A stretch of 64,000 nucleotides of DNA from Prostheceraeus crozeri (taxonomy: Eukaryota; Platyhelminthes; Polycladida; Euryleptidae), in the NCBI GenBank assembly GCA_907163375.1, contig CAJQUW010001759.1:62001-126000 (forward strand). The letters are read 5' to 3'. The translations under genes and the position numbers were made by a program. Below the pieces are notes generated by a model, which saw only the letters and a list, made by a program, of their open reading frames with translations, ran no database searches and was not told where the DNA came from. Below, piece after piece: positions 44,650 through 52,704 of this stretch (positions are counted from its first letter, which is position 1; the number at the start of each line of letters is the position of its first letter).

Positions 44650-45004
44650 GAAGACTTGGATTTTGGATTCTCAACAATACATCAAAGTTGATCGCAATGG
44701 AAACGTTCATTTCAAAAATTCTCATGGAAATACATCGAGAGGAATTACATTAACATGGCGGCAATTTTTTAATCTTAATGACATCATGCGGGATTTGGAA
44801 TATTTTGAAACGCTAAAATTCATCTCTTTGGGTGATCAAGTTTGGCTTCAACATCACAGAAATGAAATTCAAATCTGTCATTCTGATTCCTCAATCTATT
44901 TTTCATTTCGCAAATACAATTGGGAAAAATATAAAAGATGGATACATCGCTCCATTATGTCATTTATTCGTCGAGAGTTCATCGCTTTGCTATGCAAATC
45001 TTAA
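44636..45004 (+). CDS. PC4-like small protein 1 (tandem paralogue)
   Basis: 122 aa; a better start may be the inner MKTWILDS. The region from residue 6 to about 110 aligns by eye with the next ORF: MK-W-LDS-Q, D-NV-F, GN-R, R-F-LN-IM-DL-YF, and at the end WEK-KR-IHRS. The order beta strand with basic-acidic alternation, then ITLTWRQFFNLNDIM, resembles the PC4/p15 coactivator (its KGISL...W..L motif), which binds single-stranded DNA. It is divergent from structural protein B, overlapping its start by 14 bases head to head. Confidence 0.45.
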   Translation: MHNIMKTWILDSQQYIKVDRNGNVHFKNSHGNTSRGITLTWRQFFNLNDIMRDLEYFETLKFISLGDQVWLQHHRNEIQICHSDSSIYFSFRKYNWEKYKRWIHRSIMSFIRREFIALLCKS

Positions 45005-45025
45005 TCAGACACCACCTTCAACACA

Positions 45026-45694
45026 ATGTCACGCTCCATCATGAAGAGTTGGAAATTAGATTCCCTACAACATATTGAGATTGATTATGATCAAAACGTT
45101 TCTTTCAACGACTATACTGGAAATATGAGAAGAGAATTTGCTTTATCATATCGACATTTTCAATGCCTAAATCATATCATGAAGGACTTGAAATACTTCT
45201 ATATGAAAAGACATTCACGCATAGGAAATCGCATATGGTTGCGACTAAAAAAGCAACGAATACAAATCTATCATTCCCAACTTTCTATCTGCTTCACATT
45301 TCATCAAGGTAGTTGGGAAAAGTGTAAAAGGAAGATACATCGCTCTACTTACTCATTTCTTCATCATGAGACGTCATCGTTACACCATCGTCAACATTCT
45401 CCGCCGCATCAGACTCTATACCAAAATCGATCTCGCAACATTACATCAACAAATTCCAAACAGCAAGTATTATCCGGGTCGACCGCAAATGTTAGTGGTG
45501 AAGATGAGCAATTTACGGAATCTTCAACTCTTCCCAAATGGGACGGTACCAATTCTCGGCGCCCTTTCTCATTCATCGGCGCGGTTAATGCGCTTAGAAC
45601 TGCAGAAGCTACTACGCCGGATATGGAAGAGGGAGAAGTGTGTGATGTCGAATCTGACTGTGAACAATATGGTGATCTCTACTCAATTGAGTGA
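45026..45694 (+). CDS. PC4-like small protein 2, overlapping the TBP-like gene
   Basis: 222 codons. Residues 4-115 repeat the small protein 1 domain (MKSWKLDSLQHIEIDYDQNV, FALSYRHFQCLNHIMKDLKYF, IWLRLKKQRIQIYHS). The rest is low-complexity (HHRQHSPPHQT, EDEQFTESS, MEEGEVCDVESDCEQ) and overlaps 329 bases of the TBP-like frame, so it is probably either an overlapping tail or not translated. PC4 likeness is by pattern only; the conserved-pair evidence is the tandem copy 22 bases upstream. Confidence 0.45.
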   Translation: MSRSIMKSWKLDSLQHIEIDYDQNVSFNDYTGNMRREFALSYRHFQCLNHIMKDLKYFYMKRHSRIGNRIWLRLKKQRIQIYHSQLSICFTFHQGSWEKCKRKIHRSTYSFLHHETSSLHHRQHSPPHQTLYQNRSRNITSTNSKQQVLSGSTANVSGEDEQFTESSTLPKWDGTNSRRPFSFIGAVNALRTAEATTPDMEEGEVCDVESDCEQYGDLYSIE

Positions 45695-45911
45695 AAATGT
45701 ATCGTTTTCGAAGATTCATAGCAGCAGCTACAATTTGTGTTATGAACCAGAACTTTTTTCTGCAGCTCTCATTAATTGTTGGAATCCTGTACATATTGCA
45801 ATCTTTCACAACAGTAAAGTTATCATTACTGGACTGAAATCTGAAGTGCAAGCAGATGCAATCCTAGACCGTTTAATCGAATACGTACATACCCAGCGGA
45901 TAGTGAAATAA
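45366..45911 (+). CDS. TATA-binding-protein-like protein (two-repeat TBP fold)
   Basis: 181 aa, the size of the conserved TBP core. Repeat 1 (residues 6-90): TIVNIL, KIDLATLHQQIPNSKYYPGR, MLVVKM, then LQLFPNGTVPILGA, aligning with IVNVVA, DLK.IA, NAEY.PKRF, AVIM and LIFSSGKMVCTGA of TBP. Repeat 2 (about 97-178): NNMVIS, YEPELFSAALI, IAIFHNSKVIITGLKSE, aligning with IQNIVGS, YEPELFPGLI and LIFVSGKVVLTGAK. Three of four DNA-kinking phenylalanines are present (F56, F131, F147), with Pro at the other. The central Asn residues (N10, N100 or N101) are kept. Start ATG at 45366; stop overlaps AATAAA. Confidence 0.82.
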   Translation: MRRHRYTIVNILRRIRLYTKIDLATLHQQIPNSKYYPGRPQMLVVKMSNLRNLQLFPNGTVPILGALSHSSARLMRLELQKLLRRIWKREKCVMSNLTVNNMVISTQLSENVSFSKIHSSSYNLCYEPELFSAALINCWNPVHIAIFHNSKVIITGLKSEVQADAILDRLIEYVHTQRIVK

Positions 45912-45946
45912 AAACAATTTTCATTCCAATATGAAGATGTTTTATT
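45907..45946. terminator. Facing polyadenylation signals after TBP-like gene and protease
   Basis: AATAAA on plus at 45907-45912 (overlapping the stop codon) and AATAAA on minus at 45946 to 45941 mark the convergent ends of the TBP-like gene and the leftward structural block. Confidence 0.55.
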
Positions 45947-46107
45947 TCAAATCATTATAGAACTTACAAATCATTTTTTCATTAGACGATGGGTTACATG
46001 AAAACTTTTGAATAGCAGATTTAAATCGACGTACATGCAAACGTTTTAAAATGAAGTACAATACGAAAGCACCACAAGTTGATGAAAGTGGATGTTATAG
46101 TATGCGC

Positions 46108-46401
46108 TTATTTCGTTGATATTGACGAGTATGCTTTCTCAACCACTGCTGTGTTGGTATATTTGGAGGTTGAGCAAGAGTCAAATAGTTCTCCACGTCT
46201 GTCTTTTCCAATAAAGACAGCTTTCCAGTGCTCACCTTCCAAATTCTTTGACTGAGTGTTCAATACAATAAAGATGGGATACTGTTTTACTGTAGTTGGT
46301 AAGGCATCTAGCGAATAGACATTATCAAAAGCTTTCAACGTAGCTTCATCTGCATTACGCTGTACTTTAGCTTTAATATCGTCAGCATTCAACCAACTCA
46401 T
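46108..46401 (-). CDS. Adenain-like maturation protease region
   Basis: 97 codons that begin right after the major capsid frame (stop/start overlap at 46401). Starts MSWLNADDIKAKVQRNA; carries the catalytic-His segment LEGEHWKAVFI and the acidic partner strand ELFDS, in the order seen in adenovirus and Polinton cysteine proteases (usual HW...E/D...C). It processes capsid and core proteins in the family. The frame covers only part of the usual roughly 200-residue length; treated as a fossil. Confidence 0.75.
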   Translation of the reverse strand: MSWLNADDIKAKVQRNADEATLKAFDNVYSLDALPTTVKQYPIFIVLNTQSKNLEGEHWKAVFIGKDRRGELFDSCSTSKYTNTAVVEKAYSSISTK

Positions 46402-47676
46402 TAGCGATTATAGTGAAGAATCACGTTACGATGCTCAGTTATTTCAATATTTGAATCAAAAACTGCATAAATCAATACATTGATCGTCTCCGTTAGCGTT
46501 GTTTTAAACTCCAGATCCAAGCGAATATTATGAGGAACGTTAGCTTGACGATAAGGTGCACTAATATCACTGTCGGCAGTCAAATCAAATGGATAAATAG
46601 TATAGCCATTCTTAAACACTTTCATTGTAAGCCCGTTGGTGTCGTCTGTGTTGTACAAGCCAAAGACATTCATGTAGTCAACATAGCTGCGCAAAAATTG
46701 ATAAGAGAAGTCTGGTCTATAGGGCGGACCAGGATGACTGACACCATTTACACGTAAAGCAACTTCGCTGAAACTGTTGTGCTTGAAGTTGAAAGGATTC
46801 TTCTTGATATTGCCATTGAATGCATCATTTTCAACCATTGCTACCATTAGGAGTTTTGGTGCTTCTGATGGAAATAAACCATCTTTCATAAAACTCTTTT
46901 GATCTTTAGGAATAGTAAATGTGAGAAGCTTTGTATGTTGAATGGCATAAATAGCATTGCTACGGTTAAGACCCTCAGCATGTCCTCTAATTACACTTGG
47001 ATTAGCGACCACTCGACGAATGTATAGCGTAAGATCTTCCACATGGATTTTAAAATTGACAACTTTAGCATATGCATTCAACAAAAATTCAGGCTTGTTC
47101 GATGTAAGTTTGACTCGCATGCTGGTATTACAGAGTAAAAACTTTTGACTGTCTGAAGAAGTCAAGATTTAGTGGACCATATAGCTGACATACTTTACTA
47201 TCTTTAATCAAAGAAGATCGCTTTACAAAACCAGTGTTTGTCTCACTATCAAATTGTGTTGCTTCATCTCTATATCATCCCATTGCCTCCATATGACTCT
47301 TTTGTGCTGACGGATGAAACTGTGATAGGGCATTGAAATATGCTTTATAGGGATAATCGCTTTGACCACCTTCCACCTGTTGCTCTTCAATAGTTAGAGA
47401 AACATCACGAAATAGTGTTGCCAGCGGTAAATTGTTCAGACCAACTTTATGTGCATCATCGATGTTAGTACCATCTGCTTGCTGAATTCTGAACCCCACA
47501 TCAACCATCGCATAACTTAAATCAATGTAGTCATCACTAGCACCAGGAATGACAAATTCAATTGGACCAGTATTCTCAGCAGTTCGAGGATGATAATCTA
47601 CAATACTTGAACTAAGAATATCTGTCTGTATCGCTTGTTGATCAAACAAACAAAAATTTGAAGTTTTACACTCCAT
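46401..47676 (-). pseudogene. Major capsid protein region (double jelly-roll, F54H12.2-like), in pieces
   Basis: The N-terminal part (47275-47676) reads DYHPRTAENTGPIEFVIPG, then LSYAMVDVGFRIQQADG and LATLFRDVSLTIEEQQVEGG. The larger part (46401-47165) has CNTSMRVKLTSNKPEFLLNA, then VEDLTLYIRRVVANPSVI and a C-terminal NIRLDLEFKTTLTETINVLI segment before the last strand (HRNVILHY). These are the signatures of the hexon-like capsid protein of invertebrate Polintons. It builds the virion shell. Position next to protease and core protein is standard. Fossil with about one break. Confidence 0.85.
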
Positions 47677-47678
47677 GA

Positions 47679-48101
47679 TTAGAAGTTATGACAGCGTCGT
47701 CGTTTAGCACGCGATGAAGGATTAGAGCGCGCACAGCGTTTGCGTGAATGCCTCTTCTTAGATTTGCGTGAAGTTCGCCTCTTACCAGCTCCGCGCTGTT
47801 TTCTTTTTCTTCTAACATTCATTCGTTTAGGTGCTTTCTTTTGTCGATTACGAGTTAAGGATTCCTGTAATGTTCTTAAACCGCGTTCCTTCCCACGATT
47901 TAGTAAACTACTCTTTATATTTTTTCCACTGGCAATATCATTGACAACATCACCAGCAAAGCCAACAGCATTACTTAAAACAGATCGTTTTAAAGTTTTT
48001 CCGACAGTAGATAAGAGAGGAGATACAACAGATTTCAGCGCGCCAAATATACTACCTCCACGTTGACGGCGAGCACCACTGTAAATTGTACCCCGCGCCA
48101 C
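47679..48101 (-). CDS. Basic core protein with hydrophobic N-terminal half
   Basis: 140 aa. Residues 1-20 are basic and glycine-rich (MARGTIYSGARRQRGGSIFG), residues 21-60 hydrophobic-amphipathic (ALKSVVSPLLSTVGKTL), and the C-terminal half is an Arg/Lys run (RRKRKQRGAGKRRTSRKSKK). This pattern resembles the pVI/pX-type core and membrane-lytic precursors of adenoviruses. The gene ends three bases before the capsid start region. DNA condensation inside the virion is inferred. Confidence 0.7.
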   Translation of the reverse strand: MARGTIYSGARRQRGGSIFGALKSVVSPLLSTVGKTLKRSVLSNAVGFAGDVVNDIASGKNIKSSLLNRGKERGLRTLQESLTRNRQKKAPKRMNVRRKRKQRGAGKRRTSRKSKKRHSRKRCARSNPSSRAKRRRCHNF

Positions 48102-48189
48102 TTACATAGGAGCGCCGTGAATAAAACGATGCAGTCGGATTCATTACTTAAATCTTGAACTCGCAAGTTATAGTTTTGCAAAAATCACT

Positions 48190-48843
48190 TGCGATCACTT
48201 TGATGAAAAATGTCTGCACGACGCATCCAAGAGTTCATACTTGAAGGATAGCCGAGCCATTTAACAAGACACCACTCTTCGCCTTGACGTTTTTTGCAAC
48301 GGATGATTTTCTCTACTAAATATGTTTCACTTTCAGTGACTACCTCAATCTCATCACGGTAAAAGCTGCCATATATTTCTTCATTATCGTAATCTTTTAA
48401 CTTGTAAGTTGTGGGAGAGTCTTTTTTATTGATGTTTGAAACTGTAAAAATTTCTTCTGTCCAATTCGGGAGATAACCTTTGGCAAAAACACTTCACTTT
48501 TGATATGCGAACTTTATCGCCTATTTTTACATCACTTTTTGCATTATTACGCTTACATTGGAATGTTTTACGCACTTCATCTACATTGTCAGCATTCACA
48601 TCTGCTGGTCTGAGTCCAATAGAGCGATGTACAGTGATTGTAGGCATGTACCGTATCTTGTAGAATCTTTGTCCAATTTTGTGTTAAGTTGGCAGTAAAA
48701 TGTCGCCACAAGCGATTTTTCAATGTGCGGTTAAAACGTTCAACTAATGCAGCCTTATAGGCACTCTTTACACTAAACAACTCAATGTCATATCTCTCAA
48801 ATAATCTTCCCACATGCTGATTTTCGAACTCTTCCTTGATCAC
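48190..48843 (-). pseudogene. Retroviral-type integrase region with chromodomain (Polinton), in pieces
   Basis: The visible core segment has AYKAALVERFNRTLKNRLW, the region of the last catalytic Glu in DDE integrases. It is followed by YNHCTSLYW and, in another piece, TVHRSIGLRPADV and VKIGDKVRISKVK, the SH3-like end. A chromodomain follows (about 48430 to 48190): YLVEKIIRCKKRQGEEW then LVKWLGYPSSMNSW, without a start codon of its own. Inserts the element into host DNA in this family. Fossil; pieces are not joined here. Confidence 0.8.
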
Positions 48844-49153
48844 TCTGAATTCTCTTTGGAATTCGACCCTCGTTGGACTCTATCTTATCAGCTCGAATAA
48901 TTCCTTCATTTCGAATAAAGTTACGACGTTGCAATTCCTGAAAGAGTGACGGCTGATAAATACCAGAACACCAAATAACTCGATTGATAGGTTCCCTAAA
49001 CAATTCTTTTCTTTTGTCTAGCAAATTCAGAGTGAAAACAGTTTTACCTGCATGGGATGGACCTGATACAGTCAGAACTTTATCACATTGAAGTCTGAAA
49101 TCCATTTTAATACTTTGAGACTCAACATTTGCATAACTAACGCTTAAAGCCAA
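48797..49153 (-). pseudogene. Packaging ATPase region
   Basis: 118 codons with Walker A, VSGPSHAGKTVF, after a hydrophilic start (SIKMDFRLQCDKVL), then the INRVIWCSGIYQPSLFQEL strand seen in A32-like ATPases. Its first residues overlap the end of the neighbouring basic protein gene. Walker B was not seen in this frame. Fossil. Confidence 0.75.
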
Positions 49154-49508
49154 AGATATTGCCCAATACGTTGCCCATTACAGGAGCTAACATCGGAAGT
49201 ATTGCTGAAAGGAAACCACCCTTTTGTGTTAGAGTTTTCCTCTTTCTTTGAAGGATAACTTTAGGATTGGAGATGAATCGCAATTTTGTAGTATGTCGCT
49301 TAAGTGACTTTCGTTGTTGCGGTGATAATTTCTTTGTCCTCAAACTTCTCACATGAGAAACAATTTCTCGAATAAATTTATCATTAGCATGTCGTATAGC
49401 ATTATATCGATGATTTCCTTTCATTCGTTGAAGAGCTCGAATGGCTGCAGAAAATTTTGAAGACTTTCGAATTTTACGTCTCGCCATATTTCTAGTCACC
49501 ATTGTCAC
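49137..49508 (-). CDS. Basic protein with C-terminal hydrophobic helix
   Basis: 123 aa. Starts MTMVTRNMARRKIRKSSKF; an alternative start is MARRKIRK. Lysine/arginine-rich to residue 100, with two serine-arginine stretches (HVRSLRTKKLSPQQRKSLKR), then a glycine-containing hydrophobic end (GGFLSAILPMLAPVMGNVLG). A core or membrane-interacting virion protein is likely by analogy with adenoviral pX and pVI. It overlaps the ATPase frame by 17 bases. Confidence 0.65.
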   Translation of the reverse strand: MTMVTRNMARRKIRKSSKFSAAIRALQRMKGNHRYNAIRHANDKFIREIVSHVRSLRTKKLSPQQRKSLKRHTTKLRFISNPKVILQRKRKTLTQKGGFLSAILPMLAPVMGNVLGNIFGFKR

Positions 49509-49537
49509 AACTTGAGTTTTTCATATTTGCATAGGTA

Positions 49538-49861
49538 CTAACTTTTATGGCGGAAGTGACACTCAAAATGAGCTATATCACAGTGGCTACATTGACAGAG
49601 TTGAATACAGCAGCGTATGAAACAGCGCTGGCAGAAAGTATGCTTATATCTCTTAAAGATGCGTTTTTCACTTCCATCCTTTCGCTTACATAAATCGCAC
49701 ATATTTTCACTCTTGCTAACAACTTCTAAAGCAAGCCTTTTTGACGACATGAACTTGCTAGCCTTTTCTAAATAATAGACACATGTACAGAAGGAATATA
49801 CTTCGAGAGTAAGTAGACATAACTCGAAAACGAATTGTGCTACAATCAAGTACCATTGCAT
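49538..49861 (-). CDS. RING-like zinc protein with N-terminal membrane helix
   Basis: 107 aa. Residues 1-30 form one hydrophobic segment (YLIVAQFVFELCLLTLEVYSF). Residues 52-103 carry CDLCKRKDG, CQRCFIRCC, CSHC and FECH in RING/treble-clef order. It may be a membrane-anchored ubiquitin-ligase-like or DNA-binding factor. A related cysteine-rich ORF is at 50951. Confidence 0.5.
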   Translation of the reverse strand: MQWYLIVAQFVFELCLLTLEVYSFCTCVYYLEKASKFMSSKRLALEVVSKSENMCDLCKRKDGSEKRIFKRYKHTFCQRCFIRCCIQLCQCSHCDIAHFECHFRHKS

Positions 49862-49867
49862 CCTTAA

Positions 49868-50277
49868 GCTTCTTTTATAGAAAGTTGAATGCGAATATGT
49901 GAAATTGGTTCAATCACTAGACTGCTACCATGATGGTTAAATACATCAAGATGTTGAGCAATTTTTTCCATGTCTTTCAAAAAATTCTTCAGGATCATCT
50001 ACAACTTCCATTGAATAGGAAGCAAAGTGGAAGAAACGATCTTGTACCTCTTCTTTCCCAAAATGACTGAAATGAATTTTCGCAACTAATCGCGCCATTA
50101 CAATTTATCAGAAAACGTATCCATTAACTTCAATAATAGTGTGCTACTATCACCACTAACTGATTTTATGTTGATCTCATCTTTATGAAATGTTATCACA
50201 TAATCTTGAATAGTCCCTTTTAAATTTTGCCTATGAAAACGCAATCTTCCACAATCATTTGAGAAAGACATTGTCAT
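49868..50277 (-). CDS. Two small overlapping ORFs (58-59 aa and about 50-70 aa)
   Basis: 50098-50277 reads MTMSFSNDCGRLRFHRQNLK, then a beta-rich SVSGDSSTLLLKLMDTFS and a stop. The next begins in the overlap TAATG at 50098 (MARLVAKIHFSHFGKEEV, then YSMEVVDDPEEFF) and ends near 49868 in a shifted frame (HIRIQLSIKEA). Tight stop-start overlap suggests co-transcription. No family recognised. Confidence 0.4.
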
Positions 50278-50523
50278 CCTGCATCTATCCTTCCAAATGC
50301 ATGAAAAACAGCAAGTCTTTACATAAAACTTTAATTAAATGACTTCTTCAAGCATGCATTACAAATTTTAGGTTTGAAACAAATAAAATAGATACAGTTG
50401 GTAACTATCATACAGAGAGCAATGAAAACCAAACCTTACTTTGGCAGTGTTGAGGTAAGGAGGAAAAGAACATTGATTATGAATGTAACTGCTACAACGA
50501 ACATTTAAAATGGGAACACTCAG

Positions 50524-50889
50524 TTACTTGAAACGTTTCGTAACTTCATGATAGTGTTGATTAACTCTACTATCCCAAATTGGAAGTAGAATATCATTGA
50601 TGACTAGATTAGGAAAGAGCTTTCTCTCCTTGGAGGGATCATTACAGAAGATACGTAGAACATTGAAGGCTGCTAGCCATCTTTTAAAGTCAATAAGAAG
50701 AGCACGTTAACTAGGAGGGCCAAAATCTTGTAAATATTGTTGATTAAGTCCATGAATATGTTTTCTCGCCCATCCATCAGCTTTGGGATCACACTTGACA
50801 TGATGATGATAAACACTAACAATCTGATATGAGCAATTGTCCATGGTAATAGCACTGAGCTCCTGTACAGGTTCACCCTCACAATCCAT
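50524..50889 (-). pseudogene. Conserved Polinton ORF, possible exonuclease-like N-terminus, in pieces
   Basis: Begins MDCEGEPVQELSAI, a D-x-E-like strand followed by IVSVYHHHVKC and GWARKHIHGLNQQYLQ. A later part reads DFKRWLAAFNVLRIF, NDPSKERK and WDSRVNQHYHEVTKRFK. This pattern is widespread in Polinton-like proteins of invertebrates. The start resembles the first acidic motif of DEDD exonucleases, but other motifs were not confirmed. Fossil, about one break. Confidence 0.45.
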
Positions 50890-50950
50890 AAAAATGATGG
50901 TGGATGACTAAAGAGAAAATTACATAGTTTTACTCATCGGATGAAAAATC

Positions 50951-51214
50951 CTATAACATATTACAATATGAAGAAGTGCAACGATGCTGTTCACGACAAA
51001 ATACACAAATAACATGATGACAGCGAAGAAGTAAAATGTATCTGATAAGACCACGTCTACGACACTCAAAGCACATAAGCGAATTGTCATAAGGTAGAGA
51101 TAGGAAAGGATTAGCGATTCTCCTTCTTTGATTTGCGTTTTCTGGCAACATTCTACTCTGACTTGTGCTTCCCATCGCTCTCGTTGAGGATTTGATCAAT
51201 AATGTTATTAACAT
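50951..51214 (-). CDS. RING-like Cys-rich protein
   Basis: 87 aa. Residues 47-86 have CFECRRRG, CHHVICVFC and CTSSYC, a RING-type C-C-C-H-C-C-C-C order. The first 45 residues are basic and serine-rich. It overlaps the end of the 51153-51536 frame by 62 bases. Function by analogy: ubiquitin ligase-like regulator. Confidence 0.5.
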   Translation of the reverse strand: MLITLLIKSSTRAMGSTSQSRMLPENANQRRRIANPFLSLPYDNSLMCFECRRRGLIRYILLLRCHHVICVFCREQHRCTSSYCNML

Positions 51215-51536
51215 CTGGCTGCTTCGGTATATATAGGATGGATTGAGTATGCATTGCTATAGAGGCCAATTTATTATCCTTATGATAACCATAATATAGT
51301 CCGCTTATTGTGAAACGAATATTCCAAGTGTCTTCTGCGAGCTCTTCACACCTGATGGGTGTTATTTGTTCTCCATCCTTTCGATAGTAAGAACACCAAT
51401 GCGATAGTGGTAGAGAAAGTCGTTCACCTTCCCATATCTTTTTATATGGTGCATCCTTGTCATCTCTCGCTCTCCACACTTCGTCAAGGGGAGTAGGGAT
51501 GTCCATATTTAATGTTGCACTCTTCAATAATGTCAA
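51153..51536 (-). CDS. Unknown Polinton protein
   Basis: 127 codons. The inner Met (MDIPTPLDEVW) is a possible start. Aromatic-rich beta-like middle (PLSHWCSYYRKDGEQITPIR, RFTISGLYYGYHKDNK) followed by LYIPKQPDVNNIIDQIL. Family not recognised; it could be a small capsid or nucleic-acid-binding protein. Confidence 0.45.
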   Translation of the reverse strand: MTLLKSATLNMDIPTPLDEVWRARDDKDAPYKKIWEGERLSLPLSHWCSYYRKDGEQITPIRCEELAEDTWNIRFTISGLYYGYHKDNKLASIAMHTQSILYIPKQPDVNNIIDQILNESDGKHKSE

Positions 51537-51537
51537 G

Positions 51538-51878
51538 CTAGCGACGTATGTATGGAGCTACAGGAATGATGACGTAGTCTCCATACTGATTCCTCTTCAC
51601 ACTCACGTCTGTGGAAGGGATCATTCCCGTTTCCAGTGCTATAGCATGATCGAAATAGCGCATGCCTTGTCTAAATTTACGCTGTAGGGGTGTAGGATTA
51701 TGTACCTGTGTTGTTTCCTCCACCGGTCTCAACTGTAGATGGCCTGATTGTAGCGAACCTTGCACCGTCTGGACATCAGCATCTAGTCTGGTAAGTGATG
51801 TAGAAGCCTGAAAGCGGAAAGATGCGATTAGGTAAACACTCAAGAAAGGAGGTGGAGGGAAGTTTTCCGACTTACCAT
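51538..51878 (-). CDS. Unknown protein, start codon separated by a 68-bp intron
   Basis: On minus, ATG (51878-51876) is followed at once by GTAAGT; an acceptor CTTTCAG ends at 51808. The frame then reads ASTSLTRLDADVQTVQGSL to RFRQGMRYFDHAIALETGM and PVAPYIRR. A glutamine/threonine-rich N-terminal half. First gene of the right-side block, with the TATA promoter at 51979. Function unknown. Confidence 0.5.
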
Positions 51879-51943
51879 TCTAGTTGAAAAGTAGGATAGA
51901 TGAGCTGAGAGAACGTGCGTCCGTCACTTATACGATTCAAAAA

Positions 51944-51979
51944 TAGAATGATTGTCACTCTAAAGTCTCATTATTTATA
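51944..51979 (-). promoter_or_regulatory. Core promoter (minus): TATAAATA plus TCATTCTA
   Basis: TATAAATA at 51979-51972 and TCATTCTA at 51951-51944, 29 nt from TATA to the CATT. Mirror image of the left-side promoters. Confidence 0.65.
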
Positions 51980-52096
51980 GAGAAATGCATGATCTTCATT
52001 GGACAATAACATCAAGCTGATTCCAAAAATCTGGCCTCCGTTTACCAATCCGAGCCTTCGTTCGCCCGCTGGAGCTGTTTTTTGGAAAATTCTAAC

Positions 52097-52704
52097 TCGT
52101 TTTTCGCCAATTTCCCAAATCTTAAATGGCGTCTCACATCTTAACGAAGACAGATATGAACAAGCTGTTTCTTTCACTGAATTTGTCTCACTCATAGCTT
52201 TCAAACGAGCTATTGCACGACTTTCCACGATCTCTAGAACCAAAGTTGGAAGCAACGCTGCCGAGGGGGGGACGTCCCAAAAATGTTTTCTCTCCGATTT
52301 CGCTGGAAACAACCTTCCTAACCCAAAATTTCACGTAGATTCCGAATCTGCCCTCCGTTTTCCCATCCGATGCTTCGTTTTGGCTCCACAGCCCAAAACA
52401 TCCCAAATTCGCCGCCGCTAACTCTGTCGTTTTTACGAAAAATGTTGAAAATGTTTTCTCGCCGATTAAGCTGGAAATCACCCTACGGATGCAGAATTTG
52501 ACGCTGATTCCAAATCCAAACTCAGATCTACCATTGGAACAGCCCTTTAGACGCTAGAGACCAAAACATCCCAAATTCACCGTTAACTCTCGTTTTACAA
52601 CATCTACCAACCTGGTCGGCCGCCCAAGTCAACCTGGACGGCCGACCAAGACTCTCTCCCGAGGGGGGGGGCGCTGTGTTTATTGTGGAGGTTTGCTTAC
52701 TACT
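52097..52704 (-). repeat. Right terminal inverted repeat of the Polinton
   Basis: Inverse of 33040-33654; differs by a few substitutions and small length changes in poly-C and poly-A runs. The flanking AAGGCT is at 52705. Confidence 0.9.

Larger units (their letters stand above)
33040..52704. mobile_element. Polinton/Maverick with both termini (19.7 kb)
   Basis: Begins AGTAGTAAGCAAACCTCC and ends with the inverse GGAGGTTTGCTTACTACT. Both sides are flanked by AAGGCT (33034-33039 and 52705-52710), the 6-bp duplication of Polintons. Genes seen: family B polymerase, jelly-roll candidates, maturation protease, major capsid, two basic core proteins, chromodomain integrase, packaging ATPase, RING-like proteins, plus TBP-like and PC4-like ORFs. 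Left-half genes read mostly right, right-half genes mostly left. It is a fossil with about eight to ten breaks by eye. Near-identical termini (roughly 97% or better over the parts compared) indicate a fairly recent insertion. Confidence 0.96.

Noticed and set aside
45612-45851. Minus ORF antisense to the TBP-like gene
   Set aside because: Shadow frame; composition and motifs support only the plus frame.
51843-51878. An N-terminal MSVYLIASFRFQ extension of the minus gene at 51538
   Set aside because: These residues lie within the GT-AG intron directly after the start codon.
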